From: Blautia sp.
GTDB lineage: Bacteria > Bacillota > Clostridia > Lachnospirales > Lachnospiraceae
Reading direction: 5' to 3'
Length of the DNA: 64,000 nt
Assembly (NCBI GenBank): GCA_021772055.1
Contig: JAETNR010000008.1
Coordinates: 1-64,000, forward strand
Shown: positions 35,839-44,056 of the stretch, piece by piece
How positions within the stretch are numbered: the first letter of the stretch is position 1
How the letters are laid out: each line of letters starts with the position of its first letter
Program-made: the position numbers and the translations under genes
The notes under the pieces: generated by a model
What the model was told of the DNA's origin: nothing
The model's input: the letters and a program-made list of their open reading frames with translations, nothing else
Database searches by the model: none

Positions 35839-36521
35839 CTATGCAACAATCAAAGATAATAAATAAAAGGGAACCTGATCCTCTTTATGGGACTCTATAA
35901 TTTCAATTTCTACCGTATGAATACATTCTTCTCCATGATGAAGAAGCGGTTCCAGATACAGGCAGTCCCCCGTTTTTCTTCCTGTCCACCCGTTTTTAAA
36001 GCAGTCCAGATGCCCGGTCTTTTCCTCCGCATCCGCCCGAAATCCCCAAAGGGCAGGAAATGCATTCCGGATGGTCAGACGTTCTGCATTTTCGTAAGCA
36101 TTCCCTGTCAAAGCCTCCGGAAGCGCTGTTATCTCATCCTTTTTCTCCTGCAGAATTTCCCTCCGGTGCTCTTTTATATATTCCAGAAGCCGGATAATTT
36201 CTCCTGCCACCAAACCATGGCCCAAATCATTGGGATGGAGCCCGTCCGACGTCAGTTCATCCCGGGTATATTTCCCGGCCTTCATTTCCTCATAGATACT
36301 GTCCCGGATGCTGACATGGGGCACCTGATAATGATCCGCCACAGGGTTATGATACTCCTGTGCATTTATTCCGGTATCATAAAATACATTATTCAGTACC
36401 AGCACTGCCGGTTCGGACTTCCCTGTGTAATGGAACCTCCCAAAAATCCGATGGTCAGCTCCTCACCACGATCTGCCTGCTCCATACGGGCAGCCAGCTT
36501 CCGCAATTTACTCCAATCCAT
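35839..36521 (-). pseudogene. CE17-like SGNH acetyl esterase, internally deleted and frameshifted
   Basis: The frame opens at ATG 36521 (AGGAGG upstream) and encodes a normal SGNH start ending in the nucleophile block LTIGFLGGSITQGS, then hits a stop about 20 nt later. Another frame takes over near 36415 with KSEPAVLVLNNVFYDTG and runs to 35839, with the catalytic DGLHPNDLGH and a beta-rich C-terminal domain. About 100-150 residues between blocks I and V (normally holding the oxyanion Gly and Asn) are missing and the frame is shifted. The esterase should be inactive. Similarity to mannan-specific CE17 esterases is inferred from position and layout. Confidence 0.8.
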
Positions 36522-36524
36522 TCT

Positions 36525-37583
36525 TTATGCCTCCTCCCAGACAGGAATATCCAGATTCTCCACAAATTCAGCAAGCTCCCGGGCCATCTCCTCCGCCTCC
36601 GGAATTCTGGCATGTCCCGGTGTCCCCCGTCCGTTTCGTGAATAAAGAAAATGACGGATCCTGTCATCCTTCATTTCCCTGCAAACCTCATCGATCGCCT
36701 CATCCCATGACCTGTCATGGGCAAGGATCGTAGTCGTAAGCAGGATCACTGCTTTTGGATATTTTTCCCGAAGTGCGTTAAGCAGCTCCCTGTACTTATA
36801 TTTCCAGTAAACCGCCCTCACCCCCTCCGGATCATCTTTCATATAATCATCCGGATTGCTGTCATTCTGCCCAACAGCCACGATCACCAGATGAGGGGTA
36901 TACCTGGAGAAATCCCAGAGAACTTCTCTTCCGAATTTGGGATGGTAATGCAGTTTATCCCACATAAATTCCATTCCCGGATAAAACGGCGGTTCCACCC
37001 ATCCGTTTCCATTCAAAAGAGGAATTCCGCCCTGGGCAATATCATGAATTTCCGCATGCAATTTCCGGGCTGCAATCCATGCATAGGAATACCAGCTGTT
37101 GGAGTATTCTCCCTGATGCTCCGGATCCGGCTTTCCAACGTATTCCACAGCCTCCGATACTTCTCCGGCTGAAACGGAATCTCCGTAGACCTCCATCCTG
37201 CGTTCCGGTTTTGGCAGCGCCTCCAAAAGCCTGCTGCCTTCCGATAACACAAGCTCACACAGCACCATCTCATGGCAGCTGTCCTGACGTTTAAAGAAGA
37301 GCACATCATGAAGCCCTTCCTCTTCCTCCTCTACCAGAACCAGCGAGGTTTCCTTGTCCGTCTCCAAAAGCCACTTTTTCTGAATGCCGTCTACAATGGC
37401 ACCGGCATAATTATCCCAACAGGCACGCCTGCTCTTTACCGTCAGCACAGCCTTTTTCCCAAAAAAGCGGAACCTTACAGAAGAAGCCGGAAATATGAAT
37501 TCCGGCCTCCCTGGATCCGCCATGTCGATTCTTCCGCTGTAAGCCAGTTCTTTTCTGTCTAATGCAACCTTCATCTGCTTCAC
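36525..37583 (-). CDS. Carbohydrate acetyl esterase, CE2-like
   Basis: The 352-aa protein has an N-terminal beta-sandwich (about 1-125) and a C-terminal SGNH esterase with nucleophile VYGDSVSAG (Ser near 134), VAVGQNDSN, and a C-terminal GTPGHARIPEAEEMA carrying the catalytic His. This two-domain order is that of CE2 esterases. No signal peptide, so it acts on imported, acetylated oligosaccharides. In Roseburia, a CE2 and a CE17 esterase work together on acetylated mannan; here they are adjacent, with only 3 nt between. Substrate is inferred from the locus. Confidence 0.8.
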   Translation of the reverse strand: MKQMKVALDRKELAYSGRIDMADPGRPEFIFPASSVRFRFFGKKAVLTVKSRRACWDNYAGAIVDGIQKKWLLETDKETSLVLVEEEEEGLHDVLFFKRQDSCHEMVLCELVLSEGSRLLEALPKPERRMEVYGDSVSAGEVSEAVEYVGKPDPEHQGEYSNSWYSYAWIAARKLHAEIHDIAQGGIPLLNGNGWVEPPFYPGMEFMWDKLHYHPKFGREVLWDFSRYTPHLVIVAVGQNDSNPDDYMKDDPEGVRAVYWKYKYRELLNALREKYPKAVILLTTTILAHDRSWDEAIDEVCREMKDDRIRHFLYSRNGRGTPGHARIPEAEEMARELAEFVENLDIPVWEEA

Positions 37584-37593
37584 ACAATTCTTT

Positions 37594-38772
37594 CTATCTA
37601 TTTTCTTTTTCTAAAAGTTTCAAATTCTCTTCGATCAGCCCGCAGCGCTGTCTCACACAGTCCGGGGAGCGAAGGGGATCTTTTGGCGTATGGAATAGAT
37701 AATCCTCCAGCTTGTCCACAGTGGTTGTGGCCACATGCATTCTGGTATCACAGGAGGCATAGTAAATATACACGTCTCCATTTTCTCCGGCGATCGCACC
37801 GTTAGTAAAAACCACATTGGACACATCGCCCACCCGCTCTTTTCCAAGAGGAACCAGGAAAACACCGGACGGCTCTGCGACCACCTTAGAAGGATCATGA
37901 AGATCCGTTCCAAACACATACAGTACATACCGAAGCCCCGCAGCCGTATTCCTTACCCCGTGGGCAATATGGATCCAGCATTTGTTTCCTTTGATGGGTA
38001 CGGCACCGGCTCCGTTTTTGGATTCCGTAAGAGTATGATAGATTCGTCTGCTGATGATCTTTTCCTCATCAATCACTGCATGGGTGATATCCTCACACAG
38101 CCCGAATCCGATCCCGCCGCCGCTTCCGGTCTCAATGAAACCATCCATGGGGCGGGTATAAAATGCATATTTCCCGTCTACAAATTCCGGATGAAGAACC
38201 ACATTTCTCTGCTGGGGAGAGCGGAGGGTCTTTAAATTATCCAGGCGTTCCCAGGTCTTTAAATCCTTTGTGCGTACAATTCCTGCCTGGGCCACTGCCG
38301 CGGAAAGATCCGCCGAGTCCGTATCCTTGCTTTCGGAACAGAAAACCCCGTAGATCCAGCCGTCCTCATGCTTCGTGAGACGCATGTCATAGACATTGGT
38401 TTCCTCCGGGCAGGTATCCGGCAAAACCACCGGATAATCCCAGAAACGAAAGCCGTCAATGCCGTTATCGCTTTCTGCCACTGCAAAAAAGGACTTTCTG
38501 TCATTCCCTTCCACCCTTGCAGCCAGATAGAATTTCCCGTCTAACAGGATGGCTCCGGAATTCATCACTGCATTGATTCCAAGGCGCTCCATAAAATAAG
38601 GGTTTGTCTCTTCGTTGAAATCATATCTCCAGCACACCGGCGCATGATCCCTGGTCAGAACCGGATCCTCATAACGATCATAAATCCCATTATAAAAATC
38701 CGCTTTCCGGTTTTTTCTGGCAATCAATTTCTCTAATTTCTGCTGTTCCACAGAGTACTGTTTATGTATCAC
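37594..38772 (-). CDS. 4-O-beta-D-mannosyl-D-glucose phosphorylase (GH130)
   Basis: The 392-aa protein is a GH130 five-blade beta-propeller phosphorylase. The segments [28 protein letters not shown] and [14 protein letters not shown] fit subfamily 1, which splits Man-beta-1,4-Glc with phosphate to alpha-mannose 1-phosphate and glucose. GTG at 38772 is the start: AGGAGG lies 8 nt before and it overlaps the epimerase stop (GTGA). In intact mannan loci the epimerase converts mannobiose to Man-Glc, the substrate of this enzyme. Here the epimerase is truncated. Confidence 0.88.
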   Translation of the reverse strand: MIHKQYSVEQQKLEKLIARKNRKADFYNGIYDRYEDPVLTRDHAPVCWRYDFNEETNPYFMERLGINAVMNSGAILLDGKFYLAARVEGNDRKSFFAVAESDNGIDGFRFWDYPVVLPDTCPEETNVYDMRLTKHEDGWIYGVFCSESKDTDSADLSAAVAQAGIVRTKDLKTWERLDNLKTLRSPQQRNVVLHPEFVDGKYAFYTRPMDGFIETGSGGGIGFGLCEDITHAVIDEEKIISRRIYHTLTESKNGAGAVPIKGNKCWIHIAHGVRNTAAGLRYVLYVFGTDLHDPSKVVAEPSGVFLVPLGKERVGDVSNVVFTNGAIAGENGDVYIYYASCDTRMHVATTTVDKLEDYLFHTPKDPLRSPDCVRQRCGLIEENLKLLEKENR

Positions 38773-39135
38773 TGCCCTAACCTCCTGATCACTTCCATAC
38801 ACATGCGCCCATTGTGATAGGGGCATTTCCAGGGCTCCACGATGGGTTTCTCCAGGGGACGGTTTTCTCCGTCCACACACCAGAACCACTCAGAGCCTTC
38901 TCTTTTATCAATCACATATTCACAAATATAGTTCCACAGATCTTCCGCAGCCTTCAGGTAGTATTTCTTCTCCGGATCTTTCTCATAACCGTTTACAAAG
39001 CCCACAATGGCTTCCGCCTGCACCCACCACACTCTTGTGGTATCATCCGCCCCGTTTTCCGCCTCATTCAGGAGGGAATGGTTCACATAGGCACGGTGAT
39101 AGATATTTTCCGTTATGGTCTTTGTAATCGGGGAT
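38769..39135 (-). pseudogene. 2-epimerase (AGE family) C-terminal remnant
   Basis: About 120 C-terminal residues of an N-acylglucosamine/cellobiose 2-epimerase remain: ITKTITENIYHRAYVN, then [24 protein letters not shown] and [14 protein letters not shown], holding catalytic histidine and Trp positions of the alpha6/alpha6 barrel. The family is about 390-410 aa. The 5' two thirds are gone and the frame joins the truncated permease out of frame near 39130. No own start or ribosome site is visible. The stop overlaps the GH130 GTG, so the original operon order is preserved. Confidence 0.85.
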
Positions 39136-39276
39136 ATATTCCTCTTCCGTCTTAAAAGCAGTGATCACACAGCTCACCAGCGGAAGAACAGAAATAAAGG
39201 ATCCAAGAATCAAAGTAAAATATTTAAAAACAGCCCATATGCCTTTTTTTACTTTTGCAGTTGTGTTGATATTCAT
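39064..39276 (-). pseudogene. Sugar ABC permease 2 (MalG type), truncated after the first membrane segment
   Basis: The reading frame starts at ATG 39276 in a 4-nt ATGA overlap with permease 1 and encodes about 48 normal residues: a basic N-terminus, one membrane segment (WAVFKYFTLILGSFISVLPL) and the typical ITAFKTEEEY. Then it runs into epimerase sequence in a wrong frame and stops at 39064. A MalG-type permease has about 280 residues with an EAA loop, so the transporter half is lost. The deletion must have removed over 1.5 kb including most of two genes. Confidence 0.85.
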
Positions 39277-40244
39277 GCCTGTCCCCTCCTTGCTTTTTCC
39301 CGTTTCCGTCTGGTACGAATGGCTTCTTCCTCTCCGTCGCCGAAGAAATACTTAAAGCTGATCTTCTGAGCGGCGGTTGCCACCAGAATAATCAGAAGCA
39401 ATACAATTGCCATCGCCGATGCAAGTCCTACTTTCTGGTTTTCATGTGCCAGCTTATTCATAATAACGAAATATGTAGAGGTTCCGAAGCTTCCCCCTGT
39501 AATAACATAAGGAGGTTCAAATACGCTCAGAGAACCTGTAATAGAAAGAATCATATTCAGTACGATAATCGTCTTGATGCTTGGGAAAATAATGTAGCGG
39601 AATTTGTGCCAGCCTGTAGCTCCGTCAATAGCAGCCGCCTCATACAGAGAGCTGTCTACAGACATGATCGCGCCGATAAACAATACCATATTCTGTCCCA
39701 TATAGCGCCAGATTGAGGATGCTGCCAGGGAAGCATTATTGATACTGCTGTCACGCAGCCAATAAGGAAGATTATCCAATTCAAAACCGATCCACTGCAA
39801 AACCGTATCCAATACAAAGCCTCTTGTATAGAAGAATTTAAATACAAAACCTACTGCAATACCGCATACAAGGAACGGGAAAAACATCAGGCCCTTGAAC
39901 ACACCGCCGCCCTTCACCTTAAAGCTGAGAACAGATGCAAAATACAGCGCCAGTCCCAGCTGGATAAAGGATGCAATAATATAATACCCGCATAGTGCCA
40001 GTGCGCGAAAACAATCATCACGCTTAAACACATTGATGTAATTTTCCAGTCCGACAAATTCCCTGCTGCCAATATATTTCATGTCATAAAAGCTAAACTG
40101 AAACATCTTAAAAAAAGGAACATAAGTAAATACCAAGAGCAGAAGCAGAGGAAAGAACATAAAGGTTACAATACAAAGCCTTTTATTTACTTTTCCGCTG
40201 CTGATCCACTTAACAAATCCATTTTTCTTTCTTGTCTCTCCCAT
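39273..40244 (-). CDS. Sugar ABC transporter permease 1 (MalF/LacF type)
   Basis: The 323-aa membrane protein has six membrane segments and the ATPase-docking EAA loop EAAAIDGATGWHKFRYIIFPSIK (near 223-245). It would form the channel with permease 2 for oligosaccharides bound by the protein at 40318. It looks intact, but its partner permease is truncated. AAGGAGG lies 8 nt upstream of the ATG. The ATPase is not encoded in the locus, as usual for this transporter family, which shares MsmK-like ATPases. Confidence 0.92.
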   Translation of the reverse strand: MGETRKKNGFVKWISSGKVNKRLCIVTFMFFPLLLLLVFTYVPFFKMFQFSFYDMKYIGSREFVGLENYINVFKRDDCFRALALCGYYIIASFIQLGLALYFASVLSFKVKGGGVFKGLMFFPFLVCGIAVGFVFKFFYTRGFVLDTVLQWIGFELDNLPYWLRDSSINNASLAASSIWRYMGQNMVLFIGAIMSVDSSLYEAAAIDGATGWHKFRYIIFPSIKTIIVLNMILSITGSLSVFEPPYVITGGSFGTSTYFVIMNKLAHENQKVGLASAMAIVLLLIILVATAAQKISFKYFFGDGEEEAIRTRRKREKARRGQA

Positions 40245-40276
40245 TAAGAAACCTCCTTCTTTTTCTTCCTGGCAAT

Positions 40277-40300
40277 TGGAACCGGCTTACGCCGGTTCCA
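40277..40300 (-). promoter_or_regulatory. Perfect RNA hairpin between substrate-binding protein and permease
   Basis: A perfect 10-bp stem TGGAACCGGC closed by a GTAA loop (GNRA class on the minus-strand RNA) sits in the 73-nt gap between genes. There is no U-run, so it is not a classical terminator. Such hairpins stabilise the upstream mRNA and help make binding protein in excess over permease. Confidence 0.7.
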
Positions 40301-40317
40301 GTCCTGTATCCGGTTTC

Positions 40318-41649
40318 TTATTTAATACCAGCGTTTTCCTGTGCAGATGTCCAGCGCTCGTTCCAATCTTCCATAATCTCATCCAGGGATCTTCCGCCGC
40401 TGATTGCTTCTTCTACAATGAGTGACTTATCATCAGGAGATACATTCAGGCCAATTTCGGAGTCATTGTTAATTTCTGTGAAAAGGTTTTCTTCGCCTTC
40501 TTTTGCCGGATTATCAACTACCAGTTCAATGCCGTCAAATGCAGCGTAAATGTCCGGATATTCAGCACCTACAACTGTAGGAATACCACCCTGGCTAAAT
40601 GCAAAGTTCGATTCTTCCATCAGGTACTTGATATAAAGCTTTGCAGCCAGTTTATTCTCATCAGAACTGTTTACGTTGATTCCGTAGTTATAGTCAGGGC
40701 CTGCTGTTGCATACTGTTTTCCGTCAACAGTGATGGGGAAGGTCATGTATCCGATGTCATCCGGGTTCGGGCCTGCCTCCTGCATCTGGGTTACTGCCCA
40801 GGAGCCAAGAACCATCGTTCCGATCTGGCCGCCATTGATCATTCCTTTGCTTCCTTCCCAGTCTGTGGTAGTTGGGTCATCTTCCGTCAGACCCCTTGCA
40901 ACAGCTTCATACAATACATAGTAAACTGCGTATGGACCTGTCATCTCCTCTCTCTTTGCAAAAGGATTATCTCCATGTGCCAATCCTTCATTCATGAAGT
41001 CCGGATCTCCCGTTGCAGAACCGCCGATGTAAGCATCCCATGCGCTCATTGTCCATCCTGCTGCAAAATTCGTATACAGCGGGATTGCATCTGTGTTATC
41101 TTTAATTGCCTGCAATGCATCCAGAAATTCATCCGGTGTTTTCGGAAGTTCCGTAATTCCTGCTTCTTCAAATACTTTCTTATTATATACAATTCCCTGC
41201 GCGTTTCCTACGGACGGAAGTCCATAAGTAACACCTTCATATGTAAAATTGTTCAGCATTGTGTATTTTTCTTCCAGAGCTGCTTTCTCACCAAAAGGCT
41301 CAAAGTAGGAAGGTAATTCGTCTTTATCAATTGCCGTAGGAATCATTGCAATATCTCCCCAGTCTCCGGTAGACATACGGGTCATGATATCGTCAGCGTA
41401 GTTTGTGATTCCCTCGTAAGTAATGGTGATGTTGGGATACATTTTCTGGAATTCCGTTATGTAGTCTGCAAATACAGTATCCACCAAGTCTGTTCTGTGT
41501 GTCACGAACTTCAGATCTGCTGTTAAATCCGTATAATCCTCACCAAGCGTTACATCAAGGATGCTGGTATCCTCGGCCTTTACAGCCATAGGCATTGACA
41601 GTACCATTGCCGTTGCAATTCCCAAACTCAAGATTCTTTTCACTTTCAT
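40318..41649 (-). CDS. Sugar ABC transporter substrate-binding protein
   Basis: The 443-aa family 1 extracellular solute-binding protein starts with a signal peptide: MKVKR, a hydrophobic stretch, and a likely cleavage after AVKA (near 25). Mature motifs such as DDIMTRMSTGDWGDIAMIP and YGLPSVGNAQGIVYNKKVFEEAGI are typical. No lipobox Cys is present, which is unusual for a Gram-positive binding protein that normally needs a lipid anchor. By context it binds manno-oligosaccharides. It has its own promoter (41695-41722) and operator (41671-41690). Confidence 0.9.
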   Translation of the reverse strand: MKVKRILSLGIATAMVLSMPMAVKAEDTSILDVTLGEDYTDLTADLKFVTHRTDLVDTVFADYITEFQKMYPNITITYEGITNYADDIMTRMSTGDWGDIAMIPTAIDKDELPSYFEPFGEKAALEEKYTMLNNFTYEGVTYGLPSVGNAQGIVYNKKVFEEAGITELPKTPDEFLDALQAIKDNTDAIPLYTNFAAGWTMSAWDAYIGGSATGDPDFMNEGLAHGDNPFAKREEMTGPYAVYYVLYEAVARGLTEDDPTTTDWEGSKGMINGGQIGTMVLGSWAVTQMQEAGPNPDDIGYMTFPITVDGKQYATAGPDYNYGINVNSSDENKLAAKLYIKYLMEESNFAFSQGGIPTVVGAEYPDIYAAFDGIELVVDNPAKEGEENLFTEINNDSEIGLNVSPDDKSLIVEEAISGGRSLDEIMEDWNERWTSAQENAGIK

Positions 41650-41670
41650 CTTAATTTCCTGCGTTTATTT

Positions 41671-41690
41671 TTAACTAATTTTTAAGTTAG
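41671..41690. promoter_or_regulatory. Candidate operator upstream of the binding-protein gene
   Basis: TTAACTAATTTTTAAGTTAG contains the inverted repeat TAACT-N8-AGTTA and begins four bases past the -10. A similar sequence occurs at 46287-46305 before the GH36 gene. Candidate site for the LacI regulator at 43039-44052. Confidence 0.55.
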
Positions 41691-41694
41691 TATT

Positions 41695-41722
41695 ATTTTA
41701 TCACATTTTTTGATTTTACCAA
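41695..41722 (-). promoter_or_regulatory. Promoter of the binding protein-permease operon
   Basis: On the minus strand TTGGTA (41717-41722) and TAAAAT (41695-41700) have a 16-nt spacer. The operator-like repeat lies immediately downstream, at a position suited to repression. Confidence 0.6.
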
Positions 41723-41796
41723 TAGGTATTTCCCATCTTGTCACTATTTCGTCTATTTTCATGATTGCTTTTTTTGTTTATTTTATATATTTTCGC

Positions 41797-41834
41797 ACAA
41801 AAAACAGCTTAATTAAAGAATTAAGCTGTTTTAC
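41797..41834 (-). terminator. Terminator downstream of the toxin-antitoxin pair
   Basis: AAAACAGCTTAATT and AATTAAGCTGTTTT form a 14-bp stem with an AAAG loop. On the minus strand a T-run follows, so it would end the toxin transcript; it also has T-rich sequence on the other side. Confidence 0.75.
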
Positions 41835-41920
41835 TTTTTTTAATTAATTTTCAGTCTGCACAATATTTTATCTCTAAAGCTTTCACCACACAGGGAAAAA
41901 AATTTACTGTGACACTATAA

Positions 41921-41957
41921 CAGCCGGGAAAACAGCGTTTCGCTGCTTTCCCGGCTG
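41921..41957 (-). other. Stable hairpin just after the toxin gene
   Basis: CAGCCGGGAAAACAGCG pairs with CGCTGCTTTCCCGGCTG with one mismatch and a 3-nt loop. It has no good U-run; it may protect the 3' end or act together with the terminator at 41797-41834. The 321-nt gap 41650-41970 holds only this, that terminator, the operator and the promoter. Confidence 0.6.
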
Positions 41958-41970
41958 CACATCTGCCTCT

Positions 41971-42336
41971 TTATAATGCATCTGCTATCAAACGCTTTTG
42001 AAATTCTTCTACATTCAAAAGCGCCTCAAGATAGGTGTCTTCGTATAATGCCTTAAAGTTCGCGATCGAACCTTTCAGCGATAAAATATTCACAACTGTC
42101 TGCTTATGCGTTCTTAAATAAGAATCCTTGTCTAAAAAAGTAAATATGGCTTTACGCAAGGGAATGTCATATTTAGGATCAATCCTACTTTCATCAGACA
42201 CGGATGAAATCGGTAAAATTACATAATCTCCCGTATCCGCCTGACCGATAATTAAGCAAGGCCTGCTTTTAAACTTCTGCATTCTGCTGACACGATCATA
42301 ATAAGGAACTATGGATTTATATGCTTTTCCTATCAT
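41971..42336 (-). CDS. PemK/MazF-like toxin
   Basis: The 121-aa protein resembles PemK/MazF endoribonucleases: KFKSRPCLIIGQADTGDYVILPISSVSD near residues 20-47, with the basic K/R-x-RP opening that carries the active-site Arg and the ILPISS strand; the rest matches weakly. I take ATG 42336: GAGGAG lies 5 nt before and the ATG overlaps the antitoxin stop (ATGA). The order antitoxin then toxin with overlap is that of a TA operon. Active residues could not be confirmed by eye. Confidence 0.68.
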   Translation of the reverse strand: MIGKAYKSIVPYYDRVSRMQKFKSRPCLIIGQADTGDYVILPISSVSDESRIDPKYDIPLRKAIFTFLDKDSYLRTHKQTVVNILSLKGSIANFKALYEDTYLEALLNVEEFQKRLIADAL

Positions 42337-42824
42337 TTCCACTCCTCATCATCTTCAAACTCATCAAGGTACATATCCCACAATGAATCATAAGGTCTGA
42401 CTTTTTCAGCATCTTTCCTAATGTCTGCCAGTTTCAGCGGAATATCCCCGTTTTCATTGGATGCAAGTCCTTGTCTTGCATTCATCCAGGAAATTTCTGC
42501 ATGGGAAATCTGGCTCAATTTCCAGGATGCAAGTTCACCATATTGCAAAATAATATTCTTCACAATATATGCGCTTGGTTCTGACAGTGTTTTCGTGATA
42601 CCCAGGATTTCTCCCTTGCAAAACCCATTTCTCACTGCCACACACACAGGGCCGTAACGCCATCCTTCAAACACATCCTCAAAGAGCGGTTCTCCTGTAA
42701 TCGCAACGCATTCCCTTTGTGAGAAATACAGCAATTTGTGCAGTTTCATCTCATCAATTACTTCACCTGAAATCTTGCGATACTCCTCGCAGATGTAGTG
42801 AGCAACATCAATCGCTCTTTCCAT
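42333..42824 (-). CDS. Panacea-domain (SocA/DUF4065-like) antitoxin
   Basis: The 163-aa protein fits the Panacea domain: AIDVAHYICEEY at the start, MKLHKLLYFSQ (the conserved KL-LYF element, about 27-37), GEPLFEDVFEGWRYGPV and SWMNAR. Panacea proteins neutralise many unrelated toxins. It precedes and overlaps the PemK-like gene. GGAGGG lies 6 nt before ATG 42824. The pair sits between the mannan regulator and its transporter genes, so it looks like an insertion in that locus; no flanking repeats were seen. Confidence 0.8.
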   Translation of the reverse strand: MERAIDVAHYICEEYRKISGEVIDEMKLHKLLYFSQRECVAITGEPLFEDVFEGWRYGPVCVAVRNGFCKGEILGITKTLSEPSAYIVKNIILQYGELASWKLSQISHAEISWMNARQGLASNENGDIPLKLADIRKDAEKVRPYDSLWDMYLDEFEDDEEWK

Positions 42825-43038
42825 AACTATCCCTCCATTCTTTTCTTGTAACAATCAAACCATATACTATATATGGCACCAAAACATAAACTTAAAATCA
42901 ACAAGAAAAGAGTCTTTTTCGTATATAGAATATCACAAGATACCGCTACTATGTGTTAAATTTTTATGAACTTTTACTAAGTGTTACTGTTCACTCCGTT
43001 CCCAGTACCTGCTAAGTTTCTTCCGGCGATCCGCCTTT

Positions 43039-44052
43039 TTATTTTAATTTTACACTTTTCTTCAAAACCACCTGGCCGGAAATGATTTCAAGGGTTCCGG
43101 TCTTTCGAGGATTTTTCAGGCGCTTCAGCATTTTATCCACTGCTACCTTTGCCATTGCCCTGGTATTCACTTCATACGTGGTAATTTTTTCTTCCCCGTA
43201 TCCCGGATACAGATAATAGTTGTCAAATCCTACTACAGACACATCCTCAGGAACTCGATATCCTTTTTCCTTCAGCTTCTTAATCAGAATGGCAGCGATC
43301 AGATCACAATTACAAACGAACGCTTCCGGCAGTCTCTTGGGAAGGTCAAACCCCACCTGTCCCAGTTCATCCCTGTCTTCAATGATCCATTCAGACAGCA
43401 CCTCTCTTCTATGTTCCAGCATTGCTTTTCTATAGCCGCAGTAGCGGTCCATAATACTGCTTGTGGCATATATGGAACCCACGAATCCGATTTCCCGGAA
43501 GCCCTGCGCAAATAAAAGCTCTGTCATCTGATACATTCCGTAAAAGTTATCTGCAATCACCGCATCCCCGACAATGTCATTATCATAAAAATCCACAAAA
43601 ACAATGGGAATCCCGGCGTTTTTGTACAGTTCCCGGACATACCGCTTATCAATCTCTCCAATGATGATCAGACCATCTATACTGTTATTCCTTACGATCA
43701 TAGGAAGTTCCAGGGTTCTTTTTTCCATCTCCTTTTTCAGAACTTCTATGGTCGTATAGCATCTTTTTTCCGTAGCATACAAGGACAGTTCCTGATAAAG
43801 TTTCCAGTAATAGGTGGAATAGTGGGCAAGATAATTTTCCGCGATCAAAACTCCGATCTTCCAGGCTTCTTCCTGTCCGTTTTCCTGCTTCTGCCCTGAG
43901 GAAGGCCGACGGTATCCCATTTTCTCTGCGGTCTCCAGAATTTTCGCCCGCAGCTCACTGCTGACGCCTTTTGTTCCGGAAAGAGCATTATGTACCGTAA
44001 CCGTACTGGTACCTACCTGCTCTGCAATATCTGCAAGCCTTACTTTTCCCAT
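43039..44052 (-). CDS. LacI family transcriptional regulator
   Basis: The 337-aa regulator has the N-terminal LacI helix-turn-helix (VRLADIAEQVGTSTVTVHNALSG, residues 3-25), a hinge helix region (SELRAKILETAEKMGYRR) and a periplasmic-binding-protein-type sugar domain with NSIDGLIIIG and DVSVVGFDNYYLYPGYGEEKITTYEVN. ATG 44052 has CAGGAG 8 nt before. It is co-transcribed with the GH36 gene, whose stop is 5 nt upstream. Likely represses both this unit and the binding-protein unit through the sites at 46287 and 41671. Confidence 0.92.
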   Translation of the reverse strand: MGKVRLADIAEQVGTSTVTVHNALSGTKGVSSELRAKILETAEKMGYRRPSSGQKQENGQEEAWKIGVLIAENYLAHYSTYYWKLYQELSLYATEKRCYTTIEVLKKEMEKRTLELPMIVRNNSIDGLIIIGEIDKRYVRELYKNAGIPIVFVDFYDNDIVGDAVIADNFYGMYQMTELLFAQGFREIGFVGSIYATSSIMDRYCGYRKAMLEHRREVLSEWIIEDRDELGQVGFDLPKRLPEAFVCNCDLIAAILIKKLKEKGYRVPEDVSVVGFDNYYLYPGYGEEKITTYEVNTRAMAKVAVDKMLKRLKNPRKTGTLEIISGQVVLKKSVKLK

Positions 44053-44056
44053 ATGA

